NCBI GenBank assembly: GCA_964555355.1
Contig: CAZKRY010000021.1
Span: 8,591-72,590, forward strand
Length of the DNA stretch: 64,000 nt
Direction of reading: 5' to 3'
Source: CAIKBL01 sp964555355
GTDB lineage: Bacteria > Pseudomonadota > Gammaproteobacteria > Ga0077536
Each line of letters begins with the position of its first letter. Within the stretch, counting starts at the first letter, position 1. The position numbers and the translations under genes are program-made. The notes under the pieces were generated by a model. That model made no database searches and had not been told where the DNA came from. It saw only the letters and a program-made list of their open reading frames with translations. Positions 53,942 to 61,990 of this stretch are shown piece by piece.

Positions 53942-54619
53942 TTACGCGGCAATCGGTAACGCGTTAATCCGATAGCGGTGGCTTAACACGCGCCGCGTGA
54001 CAGGATCTTCTAGCTGTAACTCGAAGCAATCGCCGTATTCGATATCACCATGAAGGGCGAGGGTGCCGCAGGACATCGCGGTCCCTGCCGCGAATTCGCC
54101 CTGCGACTGCGCAAAACGCTCGAGTAAATCGCGTGGCGCGAGCATTTTGGTCACGGTTCCTTCTTGATAAAGTCGGCGCCGACCGCTGCGATAAGAAAAC
54201 GAACGTAGGAGCAACCGATCCCAGTGCGCCTCGACCGAAGCAAAGGTCCACGCATTAGGCGCGATAGGTTTAGGGCACACTTGTTTCGAGTGGTGGACGG
54301 AGACGGTTTCCAACCATCGGTCGGTATGGTCCGAGCCGACACTCACGCACAAACCTTGTGCCGTATTGAGGAGGACGAACTCGACTTCTCCGCTCGACTT
54401 ACCGCCAACTACGGTGATGTCGGCCGCCGTGGTCAGTAGCGCCGGGTTCACTTCATAAAACACTGGCACGGTGCTCGGTGGCGTGACGCCAATCGCTTTT
54501 AACTCATCGATGTGTTGCTGCACGGACGCGGCGTCACGCCCGGTCCAGCCCGCGATGATAAATCGGTGCATGGAGTCGAGTGGCGTCGCAAGGTCTGGGG
54601 CGGTGGGAATTTGCGTCAT
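53942..54619 (-). CDS. DUF2848 protein, possible FAH-like hydrolase
   Basis: 225-residue DUF2848-family protein. The C-terminal half (GTAMSCGTLALHGDIEYGDCF) recalls the fumarylacetoacetate-hydrolase pattern GTPAGVG...L..GD, so a C-C hydrolase or decarboxylase role is an inference, not established. ATG 54619 chosen; an in-frame upstream extension to 54757 runs through the promoter. First gene of the minus-strand operon, 21 nt before the HpaB-like gene. Confidence 0.8.
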   Translation of the reverse strand: MTQIPTAPDLATPLDSMHRFIIAGWTGRDAASVQQHIDELKAIGVTPPSTVPVFYEVNPALLTTAADITVVGGKSSGEVEFVLLNTAQGLCVSVGSDHTDRWLETVSVHHSKQVCPKPIAPNAWTFASVEAHWDRLLLRSFSYRSGRRRLYQEGTVTKMLAPRDLLERFAQSQGEFAAGTAMSCGTLALHGDIEYGDCFELQLEDPVTRRVLSHRYRINALPIAA

Positions 54620-54658
54620 AAGGATGCCGAGGTGAGCATTCCATGTGGTGATAAATAC

Positions 54659-54686
54659 TTTATAACGTAAAATAATTAAAAAGCAA
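54659..54686 (-). promoter_or_regulatory. Promoter of the minus-strand catabolic operon
   Basis: Reading the minus strand, TTGCTT (54686-54681) and TATAAA (54664-54659) are separated by 16 bp, in an AT-rich island about 40 nt before the DUF2848 gene. It faces away from the MarR gene. Confidence 0.5.
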
Positions 54687-54742
54687 CCGGCTCGTGGAAT
54701 GAACAGGTGCCGACCGCCATTCGGACCTTGCGCGTCGGCGTG

Positions 54743-54763
54743 AACCGTGTCGGCCATACGGTT
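54743..54763. promoter_or_regulatory. Candidate MarR operator
   Basis: A perfect inverted repeat AACCGT-N9-ACGGTT lies between the marR-like gene and the DUF2848 promoter. Its arms and spacing suit a dimeric winged-helix regulator. A second, weaker inverted repeat (GTCACG at 54779-54784, CGTGAC at 54804-54809) lies closer to the regulator gene. Confidence 0.4.
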
Positions 54764-54838
54764 ACACTACGGATGCCCGTCACGTGAAAATAAAGTCCTT
54801 GGTCGTGACCTTTGCGGGCGCTAGTACGGAGTAATTTT

Positions 54839-55486
54839 TTGCGTAAGCAGTCGAAATCCAAGAGCAATCAGTCGCGTGTGGCGGGGAAACACGTATCGCA
54901 TCCGCTAACCGTTACACGGCAGGCGCTTTTAATAGACGGAAGTGATGCCGCATTCAGACGCTTTCTACATAATTTTTTGGCGTTTTCCGGACGCGTGGAA
55001 ACCATTCGTAATGCCTTCGGGAAACTTGTCGGTTTATCCGGTGTGCGTTATTCGGTGTTGATATCCGTCTTTCATTTGCAAGATGCGCAAGGCGTCGCGA
55101 TCGGTGCCGTTGCCGAGCATCTGCATTTGGGACTGGCCACGTTGACGGTCGAAACCAACAAGCTGGTCGAGCTTGGGCTCGTGACGAAGCAGAACGATCC
55201 CGCCGATCGTCGCCGGGTGTTGCTCAAGCTCAGCCGGCAAGGCGAGCGGCTGCTCGTCGAGCTCGCGCCAACGCAGCAGCAAATTAACGATGAGCTATTT
55301 TTAGCGTTGAGTAGGCGTGACTTTGAAAATATGGCGGCGCAATTTCAAGAACTCGTTGCCTGCGGTGATCGCGCGGTGAGCAAGCTGCGGGGTTTCGCGC
55401 GCGATGATTCGACTGCCGCCAGTGCGATTGTTGCGCGGCGTGCGGCGGTGCGAAGACCCCAACGCCTGAAGATAACCGCGCGTTAA
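54839..55486 (+). CDS. MarR-family transcription regulator
   Basis: 215-residue regulator with a central winged helix (VAIGAVAEHLHLGLATLTVETNKLVELGLV and the wing KQNDPADRRRVLLKLS). Extra basic N- and C-terminal tails make it longer than the usual 140-170 residues. TTG 54839 is chosen because GGAG lies 7 nt upstream; TTG 54812 is an alternative. Divergent from the DUF2848 operon, which it probably represses until a pathway ligand binds. Confidence 0.87.
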   Translation: MRKQSKSKSNQSRVAGKHVSHPLTVTRQALLIDGSDAAFRRFLHNFLAFSGRVETIRNAFGKLVGLSGVRYSVLISVFHLQDAQGVAIGAVAEHLHLGLATLTVETNKLVELGLVTKQNDPADRRRVLLKLSRQGERLLVELAPTQQQINDELFLALSRRDFENMAAQFQELVACGDRAVSKLRGFARDDSTAASAIVARRAAVRRPQRLKITAR

Positions 55487-55507
55487 CACTTACCGCCTTG
55501 CCTAAAG

Positions 55508-55963
55508 ATGAGTTTGCCCAGCGATTTGAGCTTCATGCATCACGCGCTCGACCTCGCTCGCCGCGCGCAAACGCAGGGTGAAGTCCCTGTTGGCGCGGTG
55601 CTGGTGCGTGACGGTGAAGTAATCGGCGAAGGCTTTAACCAACCGATCGGCTTGCATGATCCAACCGCTCACGCGGAGATTGTGGCATTGCGCGCGGCGG
55701 CGCAAAGTCTCGGCAACTACCGCCTCATCGGCAGCACACTGTATGTAACGCTGGAACCGTGCGCGATGTGCAGCGGTGCATTGATGCACGCGCGCGTCGC
55801 GCGCGTCGTGTTTGCGGCGAGCGATCCGCGCGCCGGTGCCGCGGGCAGTGTGTTTAATGTGTTGGACAGCGAACGCCTCAATCATCAAATCACGATTGAG
55901 CGCGGCGTGTTGGCGGAGGACGCCGCGCGGCTATTGCAGAATTTTTTTCGCGCGCGGAGGTAA
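55508..55963 (+). CDS. tadA: tRNA adenosine(34) deaminase
   Basis: 151-residue zinc deaminase making inosine at the wobble position of tRNA-Arg(ACG). Zinc/catalytic residues: H55, E57 (HAEIV) and C85, C88 (PCAMC). The start MSLPSDLSFMHHALDLARRA fits. Near-constant partner of core genes; 5 nt before pncC. Confidence 0.96.
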   Translation: MSLPSDLSFMHHALDLARRAQTQGEVPVGAVLVRDGEVIGEGFNQPIGLHDPTAHAEIVALRAAAQSLGNYRLIGSTLYVTLEPCAMCSGALMHARVARVVFAASDPRAGAAGSVFNVLDSERLNHQITIERGVLAEDAARLLQNFFRARR

Positions 55964-55968
55964 ATTTA

Positions 55969-56487
55969 ATGGAGCCGATCGCCGAAAATGATTTATACGA
56001 ACTCGCGGCCCGGCTCGGTGCGTTGTTGCAAGAAAAGGCCATGACGATCACTACGGCTGAGTCGTGTACCGGCGGCTGGGTGGCACAGGCGATTACCTCG
56101 AAAAGCGGAAGCTCAGCGTGGTTCGAACGGGGCTTTGTGACTTATTCCAACGAGGCTAAGCAAGAAATCCTGGGTGTGTCGGCGGATACCCTCGCCGTTC
56201 ATGGCGCGGTAAGCGCGGAAACGGCGCTCGCCATGGCAACCGGTGCCTGCCGCATTGCCAAAGCCGGTTTCGCCGTCGCGGTCACCGGCATCGCGGGCCC
56301 CACCGGCGGCACGGCCGGCAAGCCGGTCGGGCTTGTGTGGTTCGGTTTTTGCGCGCCGGGGCGCGATCCGTTAGCGCGAAGTCAGGTTTTCTCCGGTGAT
56401 CGACGTGAGATCCGCGCGCAAGCCGTACGGTATGCCCTGTCTACCTTACTGGAGCTCATCACGGTAGCGCCTGCCCGCCAGCCTTGA
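55969..56487 (+). CDS. pncC: Nicotinamide-nucleotide amidase (CinA C-terminal family)
   Basis: 172-residue PncC/YgaD-type enzyme that deamidates NMN to nicotinate mononucleotide in NAD recycling. Motifs TTAESCTGGWVAQAIT, AVTGIAGPTGGTAGKPVGLVW are intact. It is the stand-alone domain, without the N-terminal CinA domain. GGAGG lies 8 nt before ATG 55969. Commonly found upstream of recA. Confidence 0.95.
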   Translation: MEPIAENDLYELAARLGALLQEKAMTITTAESCTGGWVAQAITSKSGSSAWFERGFVTYSNEAKQEILGVSADTLAVHGAVSAETALAMATGACRIAKAGFAVAVTGIAGPTGGTAGKPVGLVWFGFCAPGRDPLARSQVFSGDRREIRAQAVRYALSTLLELITVAPARQP

Positions 56488-56638
56488 GCCACCTCATGCA
56501 CAAATACCTCGCTCTAGTGGGGCCGCAGACGCGCATCTCCCTTTAGTCCAGCCACCAATTGGACGCTATTGCGTATAAGAGCCTCTGGCAGGGCGGGACT
56601 GCAGCGGCGCCTCCATCTCAAACGCAAGGGTAGGTTCG

Positions 56639-57553
56639 ATGCCTCAACGTATGCTGTATTTTTTGGTTCCCGGCACCAATATCAGTCCGTTCGACGTCAC
56701 GATTGCGGCCGATGCCGGTTTCGACCAAGTCATTCCGCTCACCAATATCCGCGCCCGCGACGTGCCCGGGCTAGTTCAGGACGCCATCTTCTGCCGACCG
56801 CCGAATCGCTATAACGACACGGGGATTTTCATTGGCGGGCGGGATGTGCATATCGCGACCGACATGTATCAGGCGGCCGCGAAAGCGATGGTCGGAGAGT
56901 TTCAAGTGGGACTTTTCGCCGACCCGAACGGTGCGTACACCACTTCCGCGAGCGTGGTCGCGCTGGTCGACGATTGGCTGAGCACGCGCCACTGCGCCGG
57001 GATTGCCGGGCGTCGCGTGGCAGTATTTGGCCCAGGGCCTGTCGGCCTCTGCACAGCCGTTCTGGCAGCGAAGCAGGGGGCTAAGGTGACACTCTGCCAG
57101 CTTACGATTGACGATAACGAACGGGTCGCGCAGCGCTTCGGCGAACGCTTTGGGGTCGAATTTAAATGGGCAGCCGCGGAGAGTCCGCGCGATCGCCATT
57201 CGATTGTCGCAGCCCAGGAAGTCGTGATTTCGACCGCTCGCGCGGGCGTCCGGATCCTGGAAAAGGAACACTTGGCGGTTTCGAGTGGGCTGCTTCTTAC
57301 CGCCGACACCAACGCCGTGCCGCCCAGCGGTATCGAAGGTATTGAGCTGCAGGATGACGGTGCGCACCCGGCGGACCGACTCTGGGCCAGCATCGGTGCG
57401 CTGGCAATCGGCGCTTTGAAGTACAAAACCCAGCTCGGGTTGTTTCAGGCGATTCAAACCAGCGCCACGCCGGCGCGCTTTGACTTTACCGAAGCCTTGC
57501 ATTTTGCCCGTGCCGAACTTGCGTCCCACCGCAAGACGGTGTTGGCGGCCTAA
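56639..57553 (+). CDS. mtdB: MtdB-like methylene-tetrahydromethanopterin dehydrogenase
   Basis: 304-residue protein matching the MtdB/MtdA family: NISPFDVTIAADAGFDQVIPLT near the N-terminus, a Rossmann-type loop GRRVAVFGPGPVGLCTAVLAA (about 122-142) and the C-terminal ALAIGALKYKTQLGLFQ, compared from memory with Methylobacterium MtdB. It would oxidise methylene-H4MPT with NAD(P), a step of formaldehyde oxidation in methylotrophs. No other H4MPT gene is in the window. It stands between pncC and recA, where many relatives have no gene. NAD versus NADP use cannot be decided. Confidence 0.85.
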   Translation: MPQRMLYFLVPGTNISPFDVTIAADAGFDQVIPLTNIRARDVPGLVQDAIFCRPPNRYNDTGIFIGGRDVHIATDMYQAAAKAMVGEFQVGLFADPNGAYTTSASVVALVDDWLSTRHCAGIAGRRVAVFGPGPVGLCTAVLAAKQGAKVTLCQLTIDDNERVAQRFGERFGVEFKWAAAESPRDRHSIVAAQEVVISTARAGVRILEKEHLAVSSGLLLTADTNAVPPSGIEGIELQDDGAHPADRLWASIGALAIGALKYKTQLGLFQAIQTSATPARFDFTEALHFARAELASHRKTVLAA

Positions 57554-57572
57554 CCCCCGACTCCCTGCTGAT

Positions 57573-57595
57573 CGGACGGACTATTCGGCCGTCCG
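57573..57595 (+). terminator. Possible weak terminator after mtdB
   Basis: A perfect 7-bp stem (57573-57579 with 57589-57595) with a 9-nt loop begins 20 nt after the mtdB stop. The T-run comes only at 57614-57620, so termination would be weak. Confidence 0.35.
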
Positions 57596-57633
57596 CCAAC
57601 CCCTCGCCAACAGCTTTTTTCCGTCCGCTCGCG

Positions 57634-57663
57634 GTGAAACGCGAGAGCCTCCTGTGCCATAAT
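57634..57663 (+). promoter_or_regulatory. Possible recA promoter
   Basis: GTGAAA (57634-57639) and CATAAT (57658-57663) are spaced by 18 bp. A 6-bp hairpin (57628-57633 with 57640-57645) overlaps the -35 region. No LexA box of the CTGT-N8-ACAG type is present here. Confidence 0.35.
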
Positions 57664-57805
57664 TCGACCGCCAAATACCTGGCCGAACAGCGTGGTGCTG
57701 CGGGGCCGACTAGGCGCATGGAGGCGCCACCTCTGCCCGGGCGGGAAACCGCCCGCGGCGATCGACGACTCACCCAATAACATCTTGACTAGAGGGACTT
57801 TTACA
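57664..57805 (+). promoter_or_regulatory. Structured recA leader
   Basis: About 140 nt of untranslated leader, including a perfect 7-bp stem closed by a GAAA tetraloop (57738-57744 with 57749-57755). Another short stem can be drawn near 57713-57728. The structure may affect recA mRNA stability or translation. Confidence 0.35.
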
Positions 57806-58843
57806 ATGGACGAAAATCGGAAAAAGGCGCTCGGTGCGGCGCTGGCCCAAATCGAAAAGCAGTTCGGCAGCGGGTCGATCATGCGCTTAGGCGACGCGGG
57901 GGATACCCACGACATCCAAGCGGTTTCGACCGGCTCATTGAGCTTGGACTTAGCGTTAGGCGTCGGCGGCTTGCCGCGCGGGCGCATTATCGAAGTGTTC
58001 GGGCCGGAATCTTCCGGTAAGACCACACTTGCCTTGCACGTTATCGCCGAGGCGCAACGTTTAGGCGGTACCGCGGCATTTGTCGACGCTGAACATGCGC
58101 TCGATCCGCTGTATGCGGGTAAGCTCGGCGTCAATGTCGAAGATCTGTTGGTGTCGCAACCCGATACCGGCGAACAAGCGCTCGAAATCACCGACATGTT
58201 GGTGCGCTCGGGCGCGGTGGATGTCATTGTCATCGATTCCGTGGCGGCGCTCACGCCGAAGGCCGAAATCGAAGGCGAGATGGGCGATAGCCATATGGGT
58301 CTGCAGGCAAGATTGATGTCGCAGGCGCTGCGCAAATTGACCGGTATCGTCAAACGCGCGAACGTGCTGGTTATCTTCATCAACCAAATCCGCATGAAGA
58401 TTGGCGTCATGTTCGGCAACCCGGAAACCACCACGGGTGGTAACGCGTTGAAGTTCTATGCGTCAGTGCGCATCGACATTCGCCGGATCGGTTCGTTAAA
58501 GCGCGGCGAAGAAATTATCGGCAACGAGACACGTGTCAAAGTGGTGAAGAACAAAGTCGCGCCGCCGTTTCGCCAAGCGACCTTCGATATCCTGTATGAC
58601 CTTGGTATTTCGCGCGAGAGCGAAATCATTGAGCTTGGCGTAAGCCAAGGTCTGCTCGATAAGACCGGTGCGTGGTACAGCTATCGCGGCGAACGCTTAG
58701 GCCAGGGCAAGGACAATGTCCGTACCTACCTCAAAGAGCATCCGGAAATCGCGCAGGAGCTGGAAGCGAAGATCCGCGCCACCGCGCTGCCGGCGCTCGC
58801 CGGCGCGGTGGATGCCGATAGCGAATTGGAAGCCGAAGCCTGA
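57806..58843 (+). CDS. recA: Recombinase A
   Basis: 345-residue RecA, the strand-exchange protein and co-protease for LexA. MDENRKKALGAALAQIEKQFG fixes the ATG at 57806, replacing a longer in-frame reading. Walker A GPESSGKTT and the DNA-binding L2 region (GVMFGNPETTTGGNALKFY) are present; the acidic tail ends ELEAEA. The recX coding frame begins at its stop. Confidence 0.98.
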   Translation: MDENRKKALGAALAQIEKQFGSGSIMRLGDAGDTHDIQAVSTGSLSLDLALGVGGLPRGRIIEVFGPESSGKTTLALHVIAEAQRLGGTAAFVDAEHALDPLYAGKLGVNVEDLLVSQPDTGEQALEITDMLVRSGAVDVIVIDSVAALTPKAEIEGEMGDSHMGLQARLMSQALRKLTGIVKRANVLVIFINQIRMKIGVMFGNPETTTGGNALKFYASVRIDIRRIGSLKRGEEIIGNETRVKVVKNKVAPPFRQATFDILYDLGISRESEIIELGVSQGLLDKTGAWYSYRGERLGQGKDNVRTYLKEHPEIAQELEAKIRATALPALAGAVDADSELEAEA

Positions 58844-59286
58844 GCGAATCGACCACGCGCCTAAAATCGAAAGCGCTCGCGGCGCTCGCGCGTCGCGAGC
58901 ATTCGCGCGCGGAATTAACCCGCAAGCTCGCGCCATTTGGCGACCTGACGGAAATTGGCGAGGTATTAGACGATTTGGCGCTTGCGCGTTTGCAGAGCGA
59001 TTCGCGCTATGTCGAGTCCTACATCCGCGCGCGTGCCGCGCGAGGCTACGGACCTAAGAGAATTGAAGTTGAACTAAAGCAACGTGGCGTCGCCATTGAC
59101 GAAGTGCGCGCCGCGCTCGGCGCGACGCAAGAGGATTGGGTGGCGCATGCAATACGCGCCGACCGTAAAAAGTTTCGCGAGGTTGCACACGATAGTCACG
59201 CACGGCTCAAGCGGCGCCAACACTTGGAATATCGTGGTTACCGACTTGATCAGATCAAAGCCGTTTTAGATGAGAGTTTGGATTAA
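58840..59286 (+). CDS. recX: RecA regulator RecX, apparently starting at CTG
   Basis: 148-residue RecX, which caps or inhibits RecA filaments. The three-helix repeats are clear: LKSKALAALARREHSRAEL, the middle SDSRYVESYIRARAARGYGP and the C-terminal RRQHLEYRGYRLDQIKAVL. The first canonical start (TTG 58975) would delete about 45 conserved residues. In this frame, a stop at 58819 leaves no ATG, GTG or TTG before it. CTG 58840 overlaps the recA TGA (CTGA, like the common ATGA overlap) and has GGAAG 7 nt upstream, so it is the best start. Confidence 0.85.
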   Translation: MSESTTRLKSKALAALARREHSRAELTRKLAPFGDLTEIGEVLDDLALARLQSDSRYVESYIRARAARGYGPKRIEVELKQRGVAIDEVRAALGATQEDWVAHAIRADRKKFREVAHDSHARLKRRQHLEYRGYRLDQIKAVLDESLD

Positions 59287-59289
59287 GGC

Positions 59290-61914
59290 ATGAAGAGCAA
59301 CGCAATTCGCCAAGGTTTCTTGGACTTTTTCGCGAGTAAGGGGCATCGCGCCGTCGCGAGCAGTCCACTGGTACCAGGCAACGATCCCTCGCTGCTTTTC
59401 ACCAACGCCGGCATGGTGCAATTCAAGGATGTGTTTTTGGGGCTGGAAGAACGCGACTACAAGCGTGCGGCGAGTAGCCAGCGATGCGTGCGGGCCGGCG
59501 GCAAACATAATGATCTGGACAATGTTGGCTATACCGCGCGCCATCATACCTTCTTTGAAATGCTGGGAAATTTCAGTTTCGGTGATTACTTTAAACGGGA
59601 AGCGATTGAATACGCGTGGGAGTTGCTGACCCAAAAGTTTCAATTACCTCCCGACAAGTTGTGGGTCACGGTGTTCGAAACCGATGATGAAGCAGCCGAC
59701 ATTTGGCTGAAGCACATCGGAGTCGATCCGAAACGTCTGACGCGCTGCGGAGAAAAGGACAATTTTTGGATGATGGGTGACACCGGACCCTGCGGCCCGT
59801 GCACCGAGATTTTCTACGACCACGGCCCGCATATCGCGGGCGGGCCACCCGGTTCACCGGATGCCGATGGTGATCGTTACATCGAGATCTGGAATCTCGT
59901 ATTCATGCAATTCGAGCGGGATAGTCGCGGCCAGCAAAAGCGGATCCCGAAGCCTTCCGTCGATACCGGTATGGGCTTGGAGCGGATCGCGGCCGTCTTA
60001 CAGGGTGTGCATGACAACTACGATATCGATCTCTTCCGGAATTTGATTATGGCGATCCGGGCGCTGGCGCCACGCGATGACTTGGTCGAGACCTCATTGC
60101 GGGTGATTGCCGATCACATCCGCGCCTGCGCATTCCTCGTCATGGATGGCGTCATTCCCTCTAACGAAGGACGCGGCTATGTGCTGCGCCGGATCATGCG
60201 GCGCGCGCTGCGCCATGGGAATAAATTGGGCTTTACCGAGCCATTTTTCCATAAATTAGTGAAGCCGCTGGCGCGCGAGATGGGTGCTGCGGTCGTTGAG
60301 CTCGAAAGTCGCATTCCGCGTATAGAACAAATCCTGCTGCAAGAAGAAGAACGCTTCGCGGAAACACTGGAACAAGGCTTGAAGATTTTTGAGTCCACCG
60401 TGGCACAGCTCTCGACGTCGACAATCCCAGGCGATGTCGCGTTCAAGCTGAACGACACCTATGGGTTCCCCGTCGACTTAACCGCCGATATCGCGCGTGA
60501 GCGTGGTTTGAGCATCGACATGGCGGGCTATGAATCGGCGCTAGAAGCACAACGTACGCGTGCACGGGCGGCTAGCCAGTTTGCCAATGTCGATACCGCG
60601 AATGCGATCAGCGGCGAAGCGTTGGCAAAACTAGGCAACGAACAGGCATTTACAGGGTATGACTGTACCGCGGAGACCGCTTGCGTGGTTGGGCTCTTCG
60701 CCCAAGGCACCGCTGTTGATGTACTGGAAGCCGGCGTGAGCGGCGCGGTGGTGCTCTCGTCCACCCCGTTTTACGCCGAGTCCGGAGGTCAAGTAGGCGA
60801 TCACGGAAAACTGTTGAACAGCAACGCTGTTTTCGAAGTCAGCGATACCCGCAAACAGGGCGGCCTTCACTTACATGTGGGTGTGCTCAAGCTTGGCAAG
60901 ATCACGGTGGGTGACGAGCTACGCGCGGAAATCTTGAATGACAGAAGGCAAGCAACACGCCTAAATCATTCCGCGACGCATTTAATGCACGCGGCACTAC
61001 GCAAAGTCCTAGGTACGCACGTCGAACAGAAAGGCTCGCTGGTGGATCCCGAGCGGCTGCGGTTCGATTTTTCGCATACCGGCACGGTGACGCCCGCGGA
61101 ACTCGCGGAAGTGGAGCGGCTGGTCAATGCAGAGATCCGCGCCAATCACGCGGTAGGCGCGGAGGTCACGGATTATCGCGCGGCGCTGGAGCGTGGCGCG
61201 ATGGCGCTGTTCGGCGAGAAGTATGGCGAGCGCGTACGGGTCATCCGCATGGGCGATTTTTCGGTGGAGTTATGCGGCGGCACGCACGTCTCGCGCACCG
61301 GCGATATCGGTGCTTTTCGCATCCTCTCCGAAGGCGGTGTGGCGGCAGGCGTACGGCGTATTGAAGCACTGACTGGCGCCGCGGCCGTAGACGAAGGTCT
61401 GCGAGCCAATGAGACGCTGCGCAAGATTGCACAACTCGTCAAAGGCAACATCAGCGACGCGCCCACCAAAATTGCGCAACTGGCAGAGCGCAACAAAGCG
61501 TTGGAGAAAGAAATCGCGCAGCTCAAGGGTAAACTCGTGAGTGGGCAATCGGGTGGAGATGACAGCAGCGCCGGCGCGATCACCATTGGGGACGTTCAAT
61601 TACTCTGTAAAGTTTTGGACGGCGCCGATGCCGCTGCGCTGCGCGAAGCGATGGATCGGCTGAAAGATAAGCTCGCGCGCGCGGTACTGGTATTGGCCGC
61701 GGTGGAGGATGGCAAAGTCCGGCTAGTCACCGGCGTCACCAAAAATCTTACCGAGCGTGTCCACGCTGGCGAACTCGCAAATTTCATCGCGCAGCAGTTG
61801 GACGGTAAGGGTGGTGGGCGGCCGGATCTCGCGCAGGCCGGCGGCACCAAGGTTGACGCGCTGGAGAGCGCACTTGCCAGCGTACGCGCCTGGGTTGAGC
61901 CTAAGCTCGCTTAG
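59290..61914 (+). CDS. alaS: Alanyl-tRNA synthetase
   Basis: 874-residue AlaRS. Aminoacylation core (FTNAGMVQFKDVFLGLE, GKHNDLDNVGYTARHHTFFEMLGNFSFGDYFK), the tRNA-recognition domain, the editing site HSATHLMH plus the CGGTH zinc/editing motif, and the C-Ala oligomerisation domain are all present. 3 nt after recX. Confidence 0.98.
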   Translation: MKSNAIRQGFLDFFASKGHRAVASSPLVPGNDPSLLFTNAGMVQFKDVFLGLEERDYKRAASSQRCVRAGGKHNDLDNVGYTARHHTFFEMLGNFSFGDYFKREAIEYAWELLTQKFQLPPDKLWVTVFETDDEAADIWLKHIGVDPKRLTRCGEKDNFWMMGDTGPCGPCTEIFYDHGPHIAGGPPGSPDADGDRYIEIWNLVFMQFERDSRGQQKRIPKPSVDTGMGLERIAAVLQGVHDNYDIDLFRNLIMAIRALAPRDDLVETSLRVIADHIRACAFLVMDGVIPSNEGRGYVLRRIMRRALRHGNKLGFTEPFFHKLVKPLAREMGAAVVELESRIPRIEQILLQEEERFAETLEQGLKIFESTVAQLSTSTIPGDVAFKLNDTYGFPVDLTADIARERGLSIDMAGYESALEAQRTRARAASQFANVDTANAISGEALAKLGNEQAFTGYDCTAETACVVGLFAQGTAVDVLEAGVSGAVVLSSTPFYAESGGQVGDHGKLLNSNAVFEVSDTRKQGGLHLHVGVLKLGKITVGDELRAEILNDRRQATRLNHSATHLMHAALRKVLGTHVEQKGSLVDPERLRFDFSHTGTVTPAELAEVERLVNAEIRANHAVGAEVTDYRAALERGAMALFGEKYGERVRVIRMGDFSVELCGGTHVSRTGDIGAFRILSEGGVAAGVRRIEALTGAAAVDEGLRANETLRKIAQLVKGNISDAPTKIAQLAERNKALEKEIAQLKGKLVSGQSGGDDSSAGAITIGDVQLLCKVLDGADAAALREAMDRLKDKLARAVLVLAAVEDGKVRLVTGVTKNLTERVHAGELANFIAQQLDGKGGGRPDLAQAGGTKVDALESALASVRAWVEPKLA

Positions 61915-61990
61915 TGCAATTAAGGCGTATCGTCTGCCCGCACTTTAAGCCGCGCACTCATCAGTTTCGTTATCTGAGGATCAATCGGAC

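Noticed and set aside
56771..57529. Minus-strand open frame of 252 codons opposite the mtdB-like gene
   Set aside because: The plus-strand gene matches a known family along its whole length; the antisense frame has no features.
57645..57690. LexA box at CCTGTGCCATAATTCGACC or near GAACAGCGTGG
   Set aside because: Neither half-site has a matching partner at the required 8-nt spacing.
57550..58434. Minus-strand open frame of 294 codons opposite recA and its leader
   Set aside because: Antisense to recA, Ser/Pro/Arg-rich low-complexity translation.
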